Source: CAYQPF01 sp964419225 | Lineage (GTDB): Bacteria > Cloacimonadota > Cloacimonadia > Cloacimonadales > CAYQPF01 | Direction of reading: 5' to 3' | Length of the DNA stretch: 56,296 bases | NCBI GenBank assembly: GCA_964419225.1 | Contig: CAYQPF010000015.1 | Coordinates: forward strand, 1-56,296 | The notes under the pieces: generated by a model | The model's database searches: none | What the model was told of the DNA's origin: nothing | The model's input: the letters and a program-made list of their open reading frames with translations, nothing else | Program-made: the position numbers and the translations under genes | Shown: one piece after another, positions 17,741-26,110 of the stretch | Numbering within the stretch: position 1 is the stretch's first letter | Layout of the letters: each line of letters opens with the position of its first letter

Positions 17741-19078
17741 ATGAGAAAAAGTATAGTTGCCATAGTGGGCAGACCCAATGTGGGGAAATCCACTCTCTTC
17801 AACAGATTATGCAAGAAGAGAAGTGCCATCGTAGATTTTGAATCCGGGATAACCAGAGACAGAAAGCATGAAGAAGTTGAATGGAATGGTAAGGTTTTTA
17901 TTATCGTTGATACAGGGGGCATAGTACCCTCATCCATAGATACATTTGATAAAGCGATTCGTTTTCAGGCCGAGATTGCAATTCAAGAGGCAGATTCCAT
18001 CCTTTTTGTCGTGGATGCTAAGACAGGTGCCACTGCAGATGATATGGAAATAGCGAGAATATTAGCGACCCATCGTGAGAAAGTGATGTTAGTTGCGAAC
18101 AAGGTTGATAGTGAAAAAGATGATATGGAGTTATATGACTTCCTACAGCTGGGATTTGGGGAAGCCTTCCCAATATCAGCCAGTCATGGCAGAAACACAG
18201 GGAACTTTCTGGATGAACTTCTGGAACTGATCCCGCAAACACCGGACATCATTGAAGATGATGATGCGATCAAGGTTGCCATTGTCGGTAAACCTAATGT
18301 CGGGAAATCGTCCTTTATCAACAAACTATTTGGTGAAGAAAGAATGATCGTTACAGATATCGCAGGGACAACCCGCGATTCCATCGATCTGAAATTGAAT
18401 TATAAACAACAGAAGCTGACCTTTATCGATACAGCCGGATTACGGAGAAAGACTAAGGTTAAATACGGAGTGGAATATTTCAGTTCCATGCGTACGATCG
18501 ACAGCGTGGAAAGAGCAGACCTGGTTCTTTTGATGCTTGATGCTACAGAAGAAGTGTCTGATCAGGATCAGAAGATTGCTTCTCATGCCAAGAGAAAGTA
18601 CAAAGACATTATTTTCCTTATCAACAAGTGGGATTTAATTGCCAAAGATAATAAGACTTTCAGTGAATTCATGAAGAAGATCCAATTATCAATGCCGTTT
18701 TTGGATTATGTGCCTTGCATGTTTATCTCTGCTTTAACGGGTCAGAGAGTGCATAGCGTGCTGGATAAGATCATAGAAGTCAGTGAAGAGAGTAATAAAA
18801 GGATACCTACTGCACAGTTGAACAAGTTTTTGGAAGGTGCAATATTCAAGAATGCTCCGAATCATAAAACTGGAAAGCATATTAAGATCAGTTATTGTAC
18901 TCAGAACCAGGTTCATCCGCCAACCTTCCTCTTCTTCTGTAATAAGCCGGAATTAATTTCGGTTTCCTATAAGCGTTATTTACATAACAGGATCAGAGAA
19001 GAATTCAACTTCTCCGGAGCAACCATTAAACTACTATTTAGAGGTAAAGACCATGACACACCTGATATTGAATACTAG
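17741..19078 (+). CDS. der: Ribosome biogenesis GTPase Der (EngA)
   Basis: The protein has 445 residues with two tandem GTPase domains, the hallmark of Der, and a C-terminal KH-like domain. Domain 1 has G1 GRPNVGKS (9-16), G3 DTGG and G4 NKVD. Domain 2 has G1 GKPNVGKS (about 183-190), G2/G3 with TTRDSID and DTAG, and G4 NKWD. Der acts in maturation of the 50S subunit. It begins a 13-gene operon; its 3' end overlaps plsY by 26 nt. Confidence 0.97.
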   Translation: MRKSIVAIVGRPNVGKSTLFNRLCKKRSAIVDFESGITRDRKHEEVEWNGKVFIIVDTGGIVPSSIDTFDKAIRFQAEIAIQEADSILFVVDAKTGATADDMEIARILATHREKVMLVANKVDSEKDDMELYDFLQLGFGEAFPISASHGRNTGNFLDELLELIPQTPDIIEDDDAIKVAIVGKPNVGKSSFINKLFGEERMIVTDIAGTTRDSIDLKLNYKQQKLTFIDTAGLRRKTKVKYGVEYFSSMRTIDSVERADLVLLMLDATEEVSDQDQKIASHAKRKYKDIIFLINKWDLIAKDNKTFSEFMKKIQLSMPFLDYVPCMFISALTGQRVHSVLDKIIEVSEESNKRIPTAQLNKFLEGAIFKNAPNHKTGKHIKISYCTQNQVHPPTFLFFCNKPELISVSYKRYLHNRIREEFNFSGATIKLLFRGKDHDTPDIEY

Positions 19079-19706
19079 TATTGCAGTTATTATTGCTTAT
19101 TTGTTGGGAAGCATTCCCACGGGTTACTTATTTGGAAAAATCTTTAAGAAAATTGATATCCGCCAACACGGAAGCGGGAATATGGGTGCTACCAATGCTT
19201 TGAGAATTTTGGGACCAGGAATTGGGATCACAGTTTTACTGATCGATATGTTCAAGGGCTTTTTTGCAGTATTGATAGGAAAATTTTTGATCTTTTCTGT
19301 AGTGATTCCTCAGATCCAGGTTTTGGAATACATGGTTGTATTGGTTGCACTTGCTGCGATCTTTGGACATATATTTACGATCTTTCTCGGATTTAAGGGT
19401 GGTAAAGGAGTTGCCACAGCAGCAGGCGTATTTGCTGCAATGATCCCATTCCCCCTTATGTTTGGCTTAATGACTTTTATCATCATCGTGGTTCTCACCA
19501 GGTATGTCTCGCTGGGATCAATAATGGCTGCGTTGATCTTACTCTTTGCCCAGTTTATGTTTTACATTAATACCAGTTCCGGGGAATTACCTAAATTGCT
19601 TTTAGTTATCCTGATAGTAGTTTTCATAATTTATAAACACAAAGCAAATATAGTAAGATTGGTCAAAGGAACGGAAAATAAAATTTCTTTTACGAAAAAA
19701 GGATAA
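19053..19706 (+). CDS. plsY: Glycerol-3-phosphate acyltransferase PlsY
   Basis: The 217-residue integral membrane protein catalyses the first acylation of glycerol-3-phosphate, from acyl-phosphate, in phospholipid synthesis. It shows the three cytoplasmic signature loops: GSIPTGYLFGK (about 19-29), HGSGNMGATNALR and FKGGKGVAT, with about five hydrophobic segments between them. The ATG overlaps the end of der by 26 nt, and purF starts 3 nt after its stop, so translation is probably coupled. Confidence 0.96.
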   Translation: MTHLILNTSIAVIIAYLLGSIPTGYLFGKIFKKIDIRQHGSGNMGATNALRILGPGIGITVLLIDMFKGFFAVLIGKFLIFSVVIPQIQVLEYMVVLVALAAIFGHIFTIFLGFKGGKGVATAAGVFAAMIPFPLMFGLMTFIIIVVLTRYVSLGSIMAALILLFAQFMFYINTSSGELPKLLLVILIVVFIIYKHKANIVRLVKGTENKISFTKKG

Positions 19707-19709
19707 AAA

Positions 19710-21089
19710 ATGTGTGGAATATTAGGAATATTTAATCATCCCAATGCAGCAGAATTAGCTGTATTGGGTCTATTTGCCGAACAACACAGAGGGCAGGAAA
19801 GCTGTGGAATGTCTGTCTTACAGGACAACCGTTTTATCTTACGGAAGAAAATGGGTCTGGTGAAGGAAGTTTTTTCCACAGATGTAATGGAAACCATGAA
19901 AGGGACTATGGCTGTGGGGCATGTCCGTTATCCCACGAGAGGTTCATCGACTGATTTCAATTCCCAGCCTCATATCGTGGAGACCCTGTCCGGACCATGC
20001 TATACTTTAGCAAGTAATGGTGATATTGTAAATTACCATGAAATGCGTCAGCAATTGGAAAAAAGAGGTGTATTTTTCTTCAGCAGTAATGATGGAGAAC
20101 TGATTCTGAAGTATATTGTTTCCAAAATAGAATTAGATAAATTCACCCCTGTTGACGCTATCAAGGATATGATGAAACATGTAAAAGGAGCCTATTCAAC
20201 AGTCTTTGCAACCCGTGAAGAAATGTATTGGTTCCGGGATCCGCATGCTTTCAGACCTATGGTTTATGGTACTTTGAAAGACAATACTTATATAGTAGCA
20301 TCCGAAAGTTGTGCTTTAAATATTTTGGATGTTGAGAATATTAAAGAAATGAAACCTGCCGAGATCATCGTTTTGAACTCTGCTGGTATGAAGTCTGTTC
20401 CAAATGATCCTTCTGATTATCGGGAAGTTAAGACAGACAGACATTGTATTTTTGAACATATATATTTTTCCAGGCCCGATAGTTTTGAATTCGGTGAAAA
20501 TGTTTATGATGTTCGAATCAAGATCGGACATTTATTGGCAGCAGAAGATGAGGCTTTACAGCCTGATGTAGTGATGCCGGTGCCTGATTCTTCCAACTTC
20601 ATGGCTATGGGTTATGCTGAAGCGAAAAAACTGCCTTATCATATGGGGCTGATTCGTAATCACTATGTCGGCAGAACCTTTATCAAACCTGATCAAGCGA
20701 TACGGGATGAGAGCGTTAAACAAAAGTTTAATGTTTTGCCCAACTTCTTCAAGAATAAAAAAGTGATCCTGGTTGATGATTCCATTGTCAGAGGAACTAC
20801 TATCAAAAAGATCGTCCAATTGATCAAGAGTGCCGGAGCCAAAGAAGTTCATTTAAGAATTGGCTCACCTCAGGTGAAATATTCCTGCTACTACGGCATT
20901 GATACTCCCACGAAGGATGAACTGATCGCCAACCGTAAGACTATGCCTGAAATCAAAGCATTTTTGGGTGTAGCTTCCATAAATCATATCAGCCTGGAAC
21001 AGTTGAGAAAGTGTGTCAGTAAGCCTGAAGATTATTGTTACAGTTGTTTTTCAGGTACTAATCCTATAATTGAATCAGCCGGAGAGTAA
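19710..21089 (+). CDS. purF: Amidophosphoribosyltransferase PurF
   Basis: The protein has 459 residues and makes phosphoribosylamine from PRPP and glutamine, the first step of purine synthesis. Cys2 directly after the initiator Met is the glutaminase nucleophile, so there is no long propeptide. The PRPP loop VILVDDSIVRGTT is at about 352-364. Cysteines at DRHC, VKYSC and YCYSC match the four ligands of the [4Fe-4S] cluster in the Bacillus-type enzyme, suggesting an oxygen-sensitive form. It sits between plsY and rfaE1 with 3-nt and 0-nt gaps; no other purine gene is in the window. Confidence 0.96.
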   Translation: MCGILGIFNHPNAAELAVLGLFAEQHRGQESCGMSVLQDNRFILRKKMGLVKEVFSTDVMETMKGTMAVGHVRYPTRGSSTDFNSQPHIVETLSGPCYTLASNGDIVNYHEMRQQLEKRGVFFFSSNDGELILKYIVSKIELDKFTPVDAIKDMMKHVKGAYSTVFATREEMYWFRDPHAFRPMVYGTLKDNTYIVASESCALNILDVENIKEMKPAEIIVLNSAGMKSVPNDPSDYREVKTDRHCIFEHIYFSRPDSFEFGENVYDVRIKIGHLLAAEDEALQPDVVMPVPDSSNFMAMGYAEAKKLPYHMGLIRNHYVGRTFIKPDQAIRDESVKQKFNVLPNFFKNKKVILVDDSIVRGTTIKKIVQLIKSAGAKEVHLRIGSPQVKYSCYYGIDTPTKDELIANRKTMPEIKAFLGVASINHISLEQLRKCVSKPEDYCYSCFSGTNPIIESAGE

Positions 21090-22079
21090 ATGCTTGTAAA
21101 GAAATTGGAAGATAATCTGGTAAAACTGAAAGATAAAAAAATTCTGGTAGTGGGGGATCTCATGATAGATCACTACCTCTGGGGAAAAGTTGACCGTATA
21201 TCTCCGGAAGCACCTGTACCTGTTTTGGATGTAAAAAAGCAGGAATCCCGTCTGGGTGGAGCCGCCAATGTAGTGAATAACATCTTCAGTCTTGGTGGTA
21301 AACCCTTCATTCTCGGAGTGATCGGGGATGACAGCTATGGTCAGGAAATGCGGAAACTGCTTCGGGAAAAGAATATTTCTGATGAATATCTGATAGTTGA
21401 TGCATCGAGGATGACGACTGTGAAATCAAGGATAATAGCTCACAATCAGCAGATCGTCAGAGTTGACTATGAAAACAGTCAAAACATTTCTGCTGAAATA
21501 GAACAGCATTTGATAAAAATTGCGGAAGAACTTATTCCTAAGGTTGATGCTGTGCTGATTGAAGATTACAACAAAGGCATGCTAACCGAGAATGTTATCC
21601 GCAATATTATCAGAATCAGCAATGAACATCAGAAAGTTATTACAGTTGATCCTAAATTCAAGAATTTCTTTGCTTACAAAAATTGTACTGTTTTCAAGCC
21701 GAACTATCTGGAATTACAGAAAAATCTGGGAATTAATATCGAAACAGAAGAAGAGTTTCAACAGGCAGCTCTGGACTTGTTGCAAAGAGTTAACCCGGAG
21801 TATTTGATCGTAACCAGAGGTGAGAACGGACTGGTCATATTCTTCAAGAATCAGGAAATGTTCAGTATTCCTACCTTCGCACTGGAAGTTTTTGACGGCT
21901 GTGGGGCAGGAGATGCTGTGATCAGCACTTTGACCTTATGTTTAAGTGCGGGACTGGATATTAAAACCAGTGCTGAAATAGCCAACCATGCAGCAGGAGT
22001 CGTTTGCGGTAAAGTTGGGGTTGTACCTGTGACCGCTAACGAGATCGTGGAATCCTTTAAGAAGTTTAATGAAATATGA
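21090..22079 (+). CDS. rfaE1: D-glycero-beta-D-manno-heptose-7-phosphate kinase
   Basis: This 329-residue PfkB/ribokinase-family protein matches the N-terminal half of E. coli HldE. It phosphorylates heptose-7-phosphate at C1 on the way to ADP-heptose for the lipopolysaccharide core. GGAANVVNNI (about 55-64) lies in the substrate site, and DGCGAGDAV (about 267-275) carries the catalytic Asp and anion hole. The adenylyltransferase half is a separate gene that overlaps by 4 nt (ATGA), so HldE is split here as in many non-enterobacterial lineages. Confidence 0.95.
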   Translation: MLVKKLEDNLVKLKDKKILVVGDLMIDHYLWGKVDRISPEAPVPVLDVKKQESRLGGAANVVNNIFSLGGKPFILGVIGDDSYGQEMRKLLREKNISDEYLIVDASRMTTVKSRIIAHNQQIVRVDYENSQNISAEIEQHLIKIAEELIPKVDAVLIEDYNKGMLTENVIRNIIRISNEHQKVITVDPKFKNFFAYKNCTVFKPNYLELQKNLGINIETEEEFQQAALDLLQRVNPEYLIVTRGENGLVIFFKNQEMFSIPTFALEVFDGCGAGDAVISTLTLCLSAGLDIKTSAEIANHAAGVVCGKVGVVPVTANEIVESFKKFNEI

Positions 22080-22555
22080 TAGTAAATAAAATATGTCAAA
22101 TGCCTGAATTACTCAGGAACTTAGAGATTCTCCGCAAAGAAGGGCGGAAAGTTGTCTTTACGAACGGCTGTTTTGATATCATTCACGCCGGGCATGTTCT
22201 GTATCTGGAAGAAGCCAGGAACTTGGGTGATATTCTGGTGCTTGGTCTGAACAGTGATTCTTCTGTCCAAAGACTTAAAGGTCCGGACAGACCTGTGAAC
22301 AATGAAATAGACAGAGCAGTTGTCGTTAGTGCTCTTGCCTCAATAGATTTTGTGATTATCTTTTCTGAAGATACACCCTATAATGTCATCAAAGATATTA
22401 TGCCGGATATCCTGGTAAAAGGGGGTGACTGGGGCGTTGATCAGATAGTTGGATCTGATCTGGTTCTGGCTAATGGAGGTAAAGTAATGAGTCTATCCTT
22501 CAAAGAAGGCAATTCAACTACCTCAATCATCGAAAAGATAAAATTTGGAGGATAA
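22076..22555 (+). CDS. rfaE2: D-glycero-beta-D-manno-heptose-1-phosphate adenylyltransferase
   Basis: The 159-residue cytidylyltransferase-like protein makes ADP-heptose from heptose-1-phosphate and ATP. It has TNGCFDIIHAGH (about 30-41), with the HxGH nucleotidyltransferase motif, and the family's KGGDW segment further on. The start overlaps the stop of rfaE1 in an ATGA. With rfaE1 it implies a heptose-containing lipopolysaccharide and therefore an outer membrane. Confidence 0.95.
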   Translation: MIVNKICQMPELLRNLEILRKEGRKVVFTNGCFDIIHAGHVLYLEEARNLGDILVLGLNSDSSVQRLKGPDRPVNNEIDRAVVVSALASIDFVIIFSEDTPYNVIKDIMPDILVKGGDWGVDQIVGSDLVLANGGKVMSLSFKEGNSTTSIIEKIKFGG

Positions 22556-22556
22556 T

Positions 22557-22979
22557 ATGATGGAAGAAACAACTCATCAGGAAGATATAGCAGTAGTAAC
22601 CGCAGTCAAAGGCAGATCAGTAACTGTAGAGATTATGCCAGGTGGCGGATGTAAAGATTGCAGTATGGGCCATGTTTGCGGAGCTCAGGGAAAAAAGATT
22701 CAGCATCAGATCAAGACAGATCTCAATCTTGCCGTAGGTGATCAGGTGAAGATTTTTGTTTCACCCGGTGTAAAACTGCTTTCTTCTCTTGTTATCTTCA
22801 TTTTGCCGATATTTGATTTAATCCTGTTTTATTGTATAGCAAAATTTGTCTTTCTTTTAAGTGAGAATTTCTCGATCGTCATCGGTTTGGTTGGATTTCT
22901 TTTGAGTGGAATTCTGATCAAAGTACTCGATAAAATATATGCAGAAAAGATCAATTTTGAGATTCTGGAGAAAATATAA
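22557..22979 (+). CDS. RseC/MucC-like membrane protein
   Basis: The 140-residue protein has an N-terminal domain with a Cys cluster GGGCKDCSMGHVCG, a beta-rich segment and two transmembrane helices (about 73-95 and 100-120). This is the layout of the RseC/MucC family (PF04246), which is linked in gamma-proteobacteria to sigma-E control or SoxR reduction and elsewhere to Rnf-type electron transfer. ATG 22557 is preferred: GGAGG at 22547-22551 lies 5 nt before it. ATG 22560 is equally possible. The role in this organism is unknown. Confidence 0.8.
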   Translation: MMEETTHQEDIAVVTAVKGRSVTVEIMPGGGCKDCSMGHVCGAQGKKIQHQIKTDLNLAVGDQVKIFVSPGVKLLSSLVIFILPIFDLILFYCIAKFVFLLSENFSIVIGLVGFLLSGILIKVLDKIYAEKINFEILEKI

Positions 22980-23335
22980 TGCAAATACATCTTAATGAGA
23001 TGATCTTCTATGGTTTCCATGGAGTATATCCGGAAGAGCGTAAGCTGGGGCAGAGGTTTGTGGTTAACATTACCGTCTGCACTGATGACAGTTTGGATGC
23101 AGGTATAAAGCATCTGGAAGATACTGTGGATTATACCAAAATATATGCCGAGATCAAACATATCATGGAAAGTAAGCAATTCCAGCTTTTGGAAAATTGT
23201 GCCAATGAGATAATTGAATCAATCTTGAATAATTTTCCCAAGATAATCGATGTCAATGTGATGATTGAAAAACCCTCGGTGCCTATAAATGGTTCCCTGA
23301 CTTCTGTCTCTGTGGAAATGGAGAGATCAAGGTGA
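22979..23335 (+). CDS. folB: Dihydroneopterin aldolase
   Basis: The 118-residue protein cleaves dihydroneopterin to the hydroxymethyl-pterin used in folate synthesis. It has YGFHGVYPEE near residues 11-20, the DTVDY segment near 42, the catalytic Glu/Lys region LLENCANEI and a terminal IEKPSVPI. The start overlaps the previous stop (TAATG). folK follows with a 4-nt overlap, so two consecutive folate steps are coupled. Confidence 0.95.
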   Translation: MQIHLNEMIFYGFHGVYPEERKLGQRFVVNITVCTDDSLDAGIKHLEDTVDYTKIYAEIKHIMESKQFQLLENCANEIIESILNNFPKIIDVNVMIEKPSVPINGSLTSVSVEMERSR

Positions 23336-23793
23336 ATCAAGCCTGGTTAGGTTTAGGCTCTAACCTGGGAGATCGATTACTGAATTTGGACCAGGCAAAA
23401 CTAAAACTTATTGAAGCCGACAGTCTGGTTCTGGAGCAAAGTAGAATAATTGAAACCAAAGCATATGGTAAAACTGATCAGCCTGACTTTCTGAATTGTG
23501 TGCTGAAAGTAAGTACTGAGTTGAATGCAGAAGATTTGCTGGCTTTGTGTTTAAGAATTGAAGACGAATTGGGGAGAGTACGGGAAGAAAAATGGGGGCC
23601 CAGAATTATTGATCTGGACATTCTTTTTTTCAATTCAGAAATAATTGATCAACAGAATTTAAGAGTCCCACATCCTGATCTGCAAAACAGAATGTTTGTT
23701 TTGGAATCTTTAAAGGAGATCAGCCCGGAGCTGATCCACCCTGTGTTAAATAAAAGTGTTTCCGACTTATATAATATTTTATTGGAGAGGTAA
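23332..23793 (+). CDS. folK: 2-amino-4-hydroxy-6-hydroxymethyldihydropteridine pyrophosphokinase
   Basis: This 153-residue enzyme transfers pyrophosphate from ATP to hydroxymethyl-dihydropterin. It shows LGLGSNLGDR at the start, the signature KWGPRIIDLDILFF (about 84-97) and VPHPDLQNRMFVLESL. The start is GTG 23332, overlapping the folB stop by 4 nt, with a GGAGAG ribosome site upstream. No folP is visible in the window. Confidence 0.95.
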   Translation: MNQAWLGLGSNLGDRLLNLDQAKLKLIEADSLVLEQSRIIETKAYGKTDQPDFLNCVLKVSTELNAEDLLALCLRIEDELGRVREEKWGPRIIDLDILFFNSEIIDQQNLRVPHPDLQNRMFVLESLKEISPELIHPVLNKSVSDLYNILLER

Positions 23794-23798
23794 TAAGA

Positions 23799-24809
23799 AT
23801 GTCTAAAATTGCCACTATTATACTGGCTGCCGGTAAAGGCACCCGCATGAAATCTAACAAAGCAAAAGTAACTTTTGAACTTGCTGACAAATCTTTGATC
23901 AGCAGAGTTGTTGATACTGCTCATCAGATCAACAGCGACTTGATCTGTGCAATCGTCGGCTATATGAAAGAATCTGTGATCGACTCAATTGCGAACAAAG
24001 AAAAACTGGTTTTTGTGGAACAGAAAGAACAGAATGGTACCGGGCATGCCGTGATAATCGCCAAAGAAGCTTTGGCAGAATTCAAAGGTGATGTTTTTAT
24101 TCTGTGTGGTGATGTACCTCTTCTCAAATCAAATACTTTACTTAAAATGTATGAACTGCACACTGCTCAAAAAGCTGCCTGCACAGTTTTAACGGCAATT
24201 CTGGACGATCCCTCCAAGTATGGCAGAATTGTCAGAGACCAGAACGGTAATGTGGCAAAGATCGTTGAATACAAAGATGCAGATGATATTACCAGAGCTA
24301 TTAAAGAAATTAATACCGGTATTTATTGTTTTGATTGTGAATTGCTGTATGGAGCATTAGCGAAAATCAATAATAATAACAACCAAAATGAATATTATTT
24401 AACTGATACTTTAGAAATATTGAATAAAGAAAACAAGAAAGTACAATCGATTATCCTGGACGATCTAGATGAAGCTGCCGGGATAAATTCCCAACAACAG
24501 CTTACTGAATTGGAAACTTCCTTCTATAGAAGAATTAAGAACCACTGGCTGAATAACGGAGTCGTCATCGAAAACCCTGAAACTGTTTTGATCGGGGAAG
24601 ATGTAGTTCTGGAAAATGATGTTACTATTCAAGCCAATGTTATCCTTAAGGGTAAAACAGTCGTTAAGACCGATTCTGTCATAGGTTTCGGAAGCTATAT
24701 TAAAGATGCTGAACTGGCAAAAGGAACAATTTTGAAAGGTCAGAATATTGTTATCAATAACTCCACCTGTGAAGGTGAAATACTTGATTATCAGGAAAAA
24801 AGAATATGA
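23799..24809 (+). CDS. GlmU-like UDP-GlcNAc pyrophosphorylase with truncated left-handed beta-helix
   Basis: The 336-residue protein begins with the nucleotidyltransferase signature LAAGKGTRMKSNKAKV (about 10-25). QNGTGHA (about 74-80) and GDVPLL follow, as in the uridylyltransferase half of GlmU. After about residue 230 only about 100 residues of hexapeptide-like sequence follow, against more than 200 in bifunctional GlmU (about 456 residues). The distal acetyltransferase residues therefore seem absent. It is probably a monofunctional uridylyltransferase, or the acetyltransferase is encoded elsewhere. It overlaps the HIT gene by 4 nt. Confidence 0.85.
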   Translation: MSKIATIILAAGKGTRMKSNKAKVTFELADKSLISRVVDTAHQINSDLICAIVGYMKESVIDSIANKEKLVFVEQKEQNGTGHAVIIAKEALAEFKGDVFILCGDVPLLKSNTLLKMYELHTAQKAACTVLTAILDDPSKYGRIVRDQNGNVAKIVEYKDADDITRAIKEINTGIYCFDCELLYGALAKINNNNNQNEYYLTDTLEILNKENKKVQSIILDDLDEAAGINSQQQLTELETSFYRRIKNHWLNNGVVIENPETVLIGEDVVLENDVTIQANVILKGKTVVKTDSVIGFGSYIKDAELAKGTILKGQNIVINNSTCEGEILDYQEKRI

Positions 24810-25303
24810 ATTCTGTCTTGTACTCACCCTGGCGGTTAAATTACATCATCGGGGAAAAAGAGAAACAGTGCATTTTTTGTACAAAACCTACTGAAGAAGA
24901 TGATGTTTGTAATTTGATTCTCTACAGAAGTAAATTAAGCTTCGTGATCATGAATCTGTACCCGTATAATAACGGGCATTTGATGGTGATACCCAACCGT
25001 CATGTCGCAGAATTGTCCGATCTCAGTACAGAAGAAATCACAGATTTGTTCGAAACAGTGAAATTATCTGAAAAAATCCTGAAGACCAGGTATAAACCAC
25101 AGGGAATAAATATCGGATTGAATATAGGCAAAGCCGCCGGAGCCGGCATCGATGAACACATCCATGTACACCTGGTACCACGCTGGATGGGAGATTGTAA
25201 TTTTATGACTACAGTAGGCGGGACACGTGTAGTCCCGGAAGATTTTGAACAAGCTTATCTAAAACTGAAAGAACACTTTGACAATGAGCATATACAAAAA
25301 TAA
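24806..25303 (+). CDS. HIT-family hydrolase (Ap4A phosphorylase-like)
   Basis: The 165-residue protein has the histidine triad EHIHVHLVPRW (about 113-123), in which the middle His is the nucleophile. It also has an N-terminal CIFC pair that binds zinc in many relatives. The length and the GDCNFM segment after the triad resemble the Ap4A phosphorylase-type branch. Substrates of this branch are dinucleoside polyphosphates or nucleotide conjugates; the exact one is not determined. ATGA overlap with the glmU-like gene. Confidence 0.9.
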   Translation: MNSVLYSPWRLNYIIGEKEKQCIFCTKPTEEDDVCNLILYRSKLSFVIMNLYPYNNGHLMVIPNRHVAELSDLSTEEITDLFETVKLSEKILKTRYKPQGINIGLNIGKAAGAGIDEHIHVHLVPRWMGDCNFMTTVGGTRVVPEDFEQAYLKLKEHFDNEHIQK

Positions 25304-25742
25304 TTTGGCACTCGCGAAGCCGAAATTAATACTGATTTTGGTTTTAGCGTTTATGGCTGTATTGGGAGTTTTGTTGTATTTGGCCAGTCGGGAGTATTCC
25401 CAGAAGAAGGCTGTCGCTAAATATGAAGAAAAATTACCGGCAATCAAAATAACTCTGTTTAATGGTTGCGGTTTTGAAGGCGTCGCCAATGATGTTTCTG
25501 CATCACTGGCCGACAAAAATGTAGATATTATCCAATGTGAGAATGCGGATAAGTTTATTTATGATCAAACTATCATCGTTGTCAAAAACGGTGATCAAAG
25601 TGATCTGCAAAGACTTATGAAAATAACAGGTATCAAAAATGTTGTTTATGCAGAGAGTGAAAATTACCCGTCACCCTTTATCATTATCATTGGGAAAGAT
25701 TATATGCAAATATTTAAAAATAAAAAAGTGGGAGCTCTATGA
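25284..25742 (+). CDS. Membrane-anchored LytR_C-domain protein
   Basis: The 152-residue protein has one N-terminal transmembrane helix (about 14-36, LILILVLAFMAVLGVLLYLA). An extracytoplasmic domain follows, beginning ITLFNGCGFEGVANDVSASL, the typical pattern of the LytR C-terminal (PF13399) domain. There is no LCP catalytic domain. I chose ATG 25284; it overlaps the HIT gene by 20 nt. Function unknown; a cell-envelope role is inferred. The next gene, rsfS, overlaps by 4 nt. Confidence 0.82.
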   Translation: MSIYKNNLALAKPKLILILVLAFMAVLGVLLYLASREYSQKKAVAKYEEKLPAIKITLFNGCGFEGVANDVSASLADKNVDIIQCENADKFIYDQTIIVVKNGDQSDLQRLMKITGIKNVVYAESENYPSPFIIIIGKDYMQIFKNKKVGAL

Positions 25743-26110
25743 GTTTACAACATGAGGAACTAGTAAAAGGCGTCATTGAATGGATGACCGAAAAGAAAGC
25801 AGACGAGATCACATATCTCGATGTGAGAGAAAAAACCAGTTTTACCGATGCCATTCTGGTTTGTACAGGATTGGGCAGTCTGCATAATCAGGCTATTGCC
25901 AATAATATTCTGGATCAGGCTAAAGCAAACAAAGTAAGAGTTCTCAGTACAGAAGGTTTTGATAATGGGGTCTGGATCCTTATAGACCTCGTTGATGTTA
26001 TCGTGCATATTTTTGATGAAAAAACTCGTGATTACTATCGTCTCGAATCTTTCTGGAAAGAACAAATAGAGAAGTTAGCCGAAATGAGAAGTGAATATGA
26101 TAAAGATTAA
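25739..26110 (+). CDS. rsfS: Ribosomal silencing factor RsfS
   Basis: The 123-residue protein belongs to the Iojap/RsfS family, which binds L14 and blocks 30S-50S joining under starvation. Typical features are ADEITYLDV, SFTDAILVCTG and the C-terminal VDVIVHIFDEKTRDYYRLES segment. It overlaps the LytR_C gene by 4 nt and argS by 14 nt. Confidence 0.95.
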   Translation: MSLQHEELVKGVIEWMTEKKADEITYLDVREKTSFTDAILVCTGLGSLHNQAIANNILDQAKANKVRVLSTEGFDNGVWILIDLVDVIVHIFDEKTRDYYRLESFWKEQIEKLAEMRSEYDKD

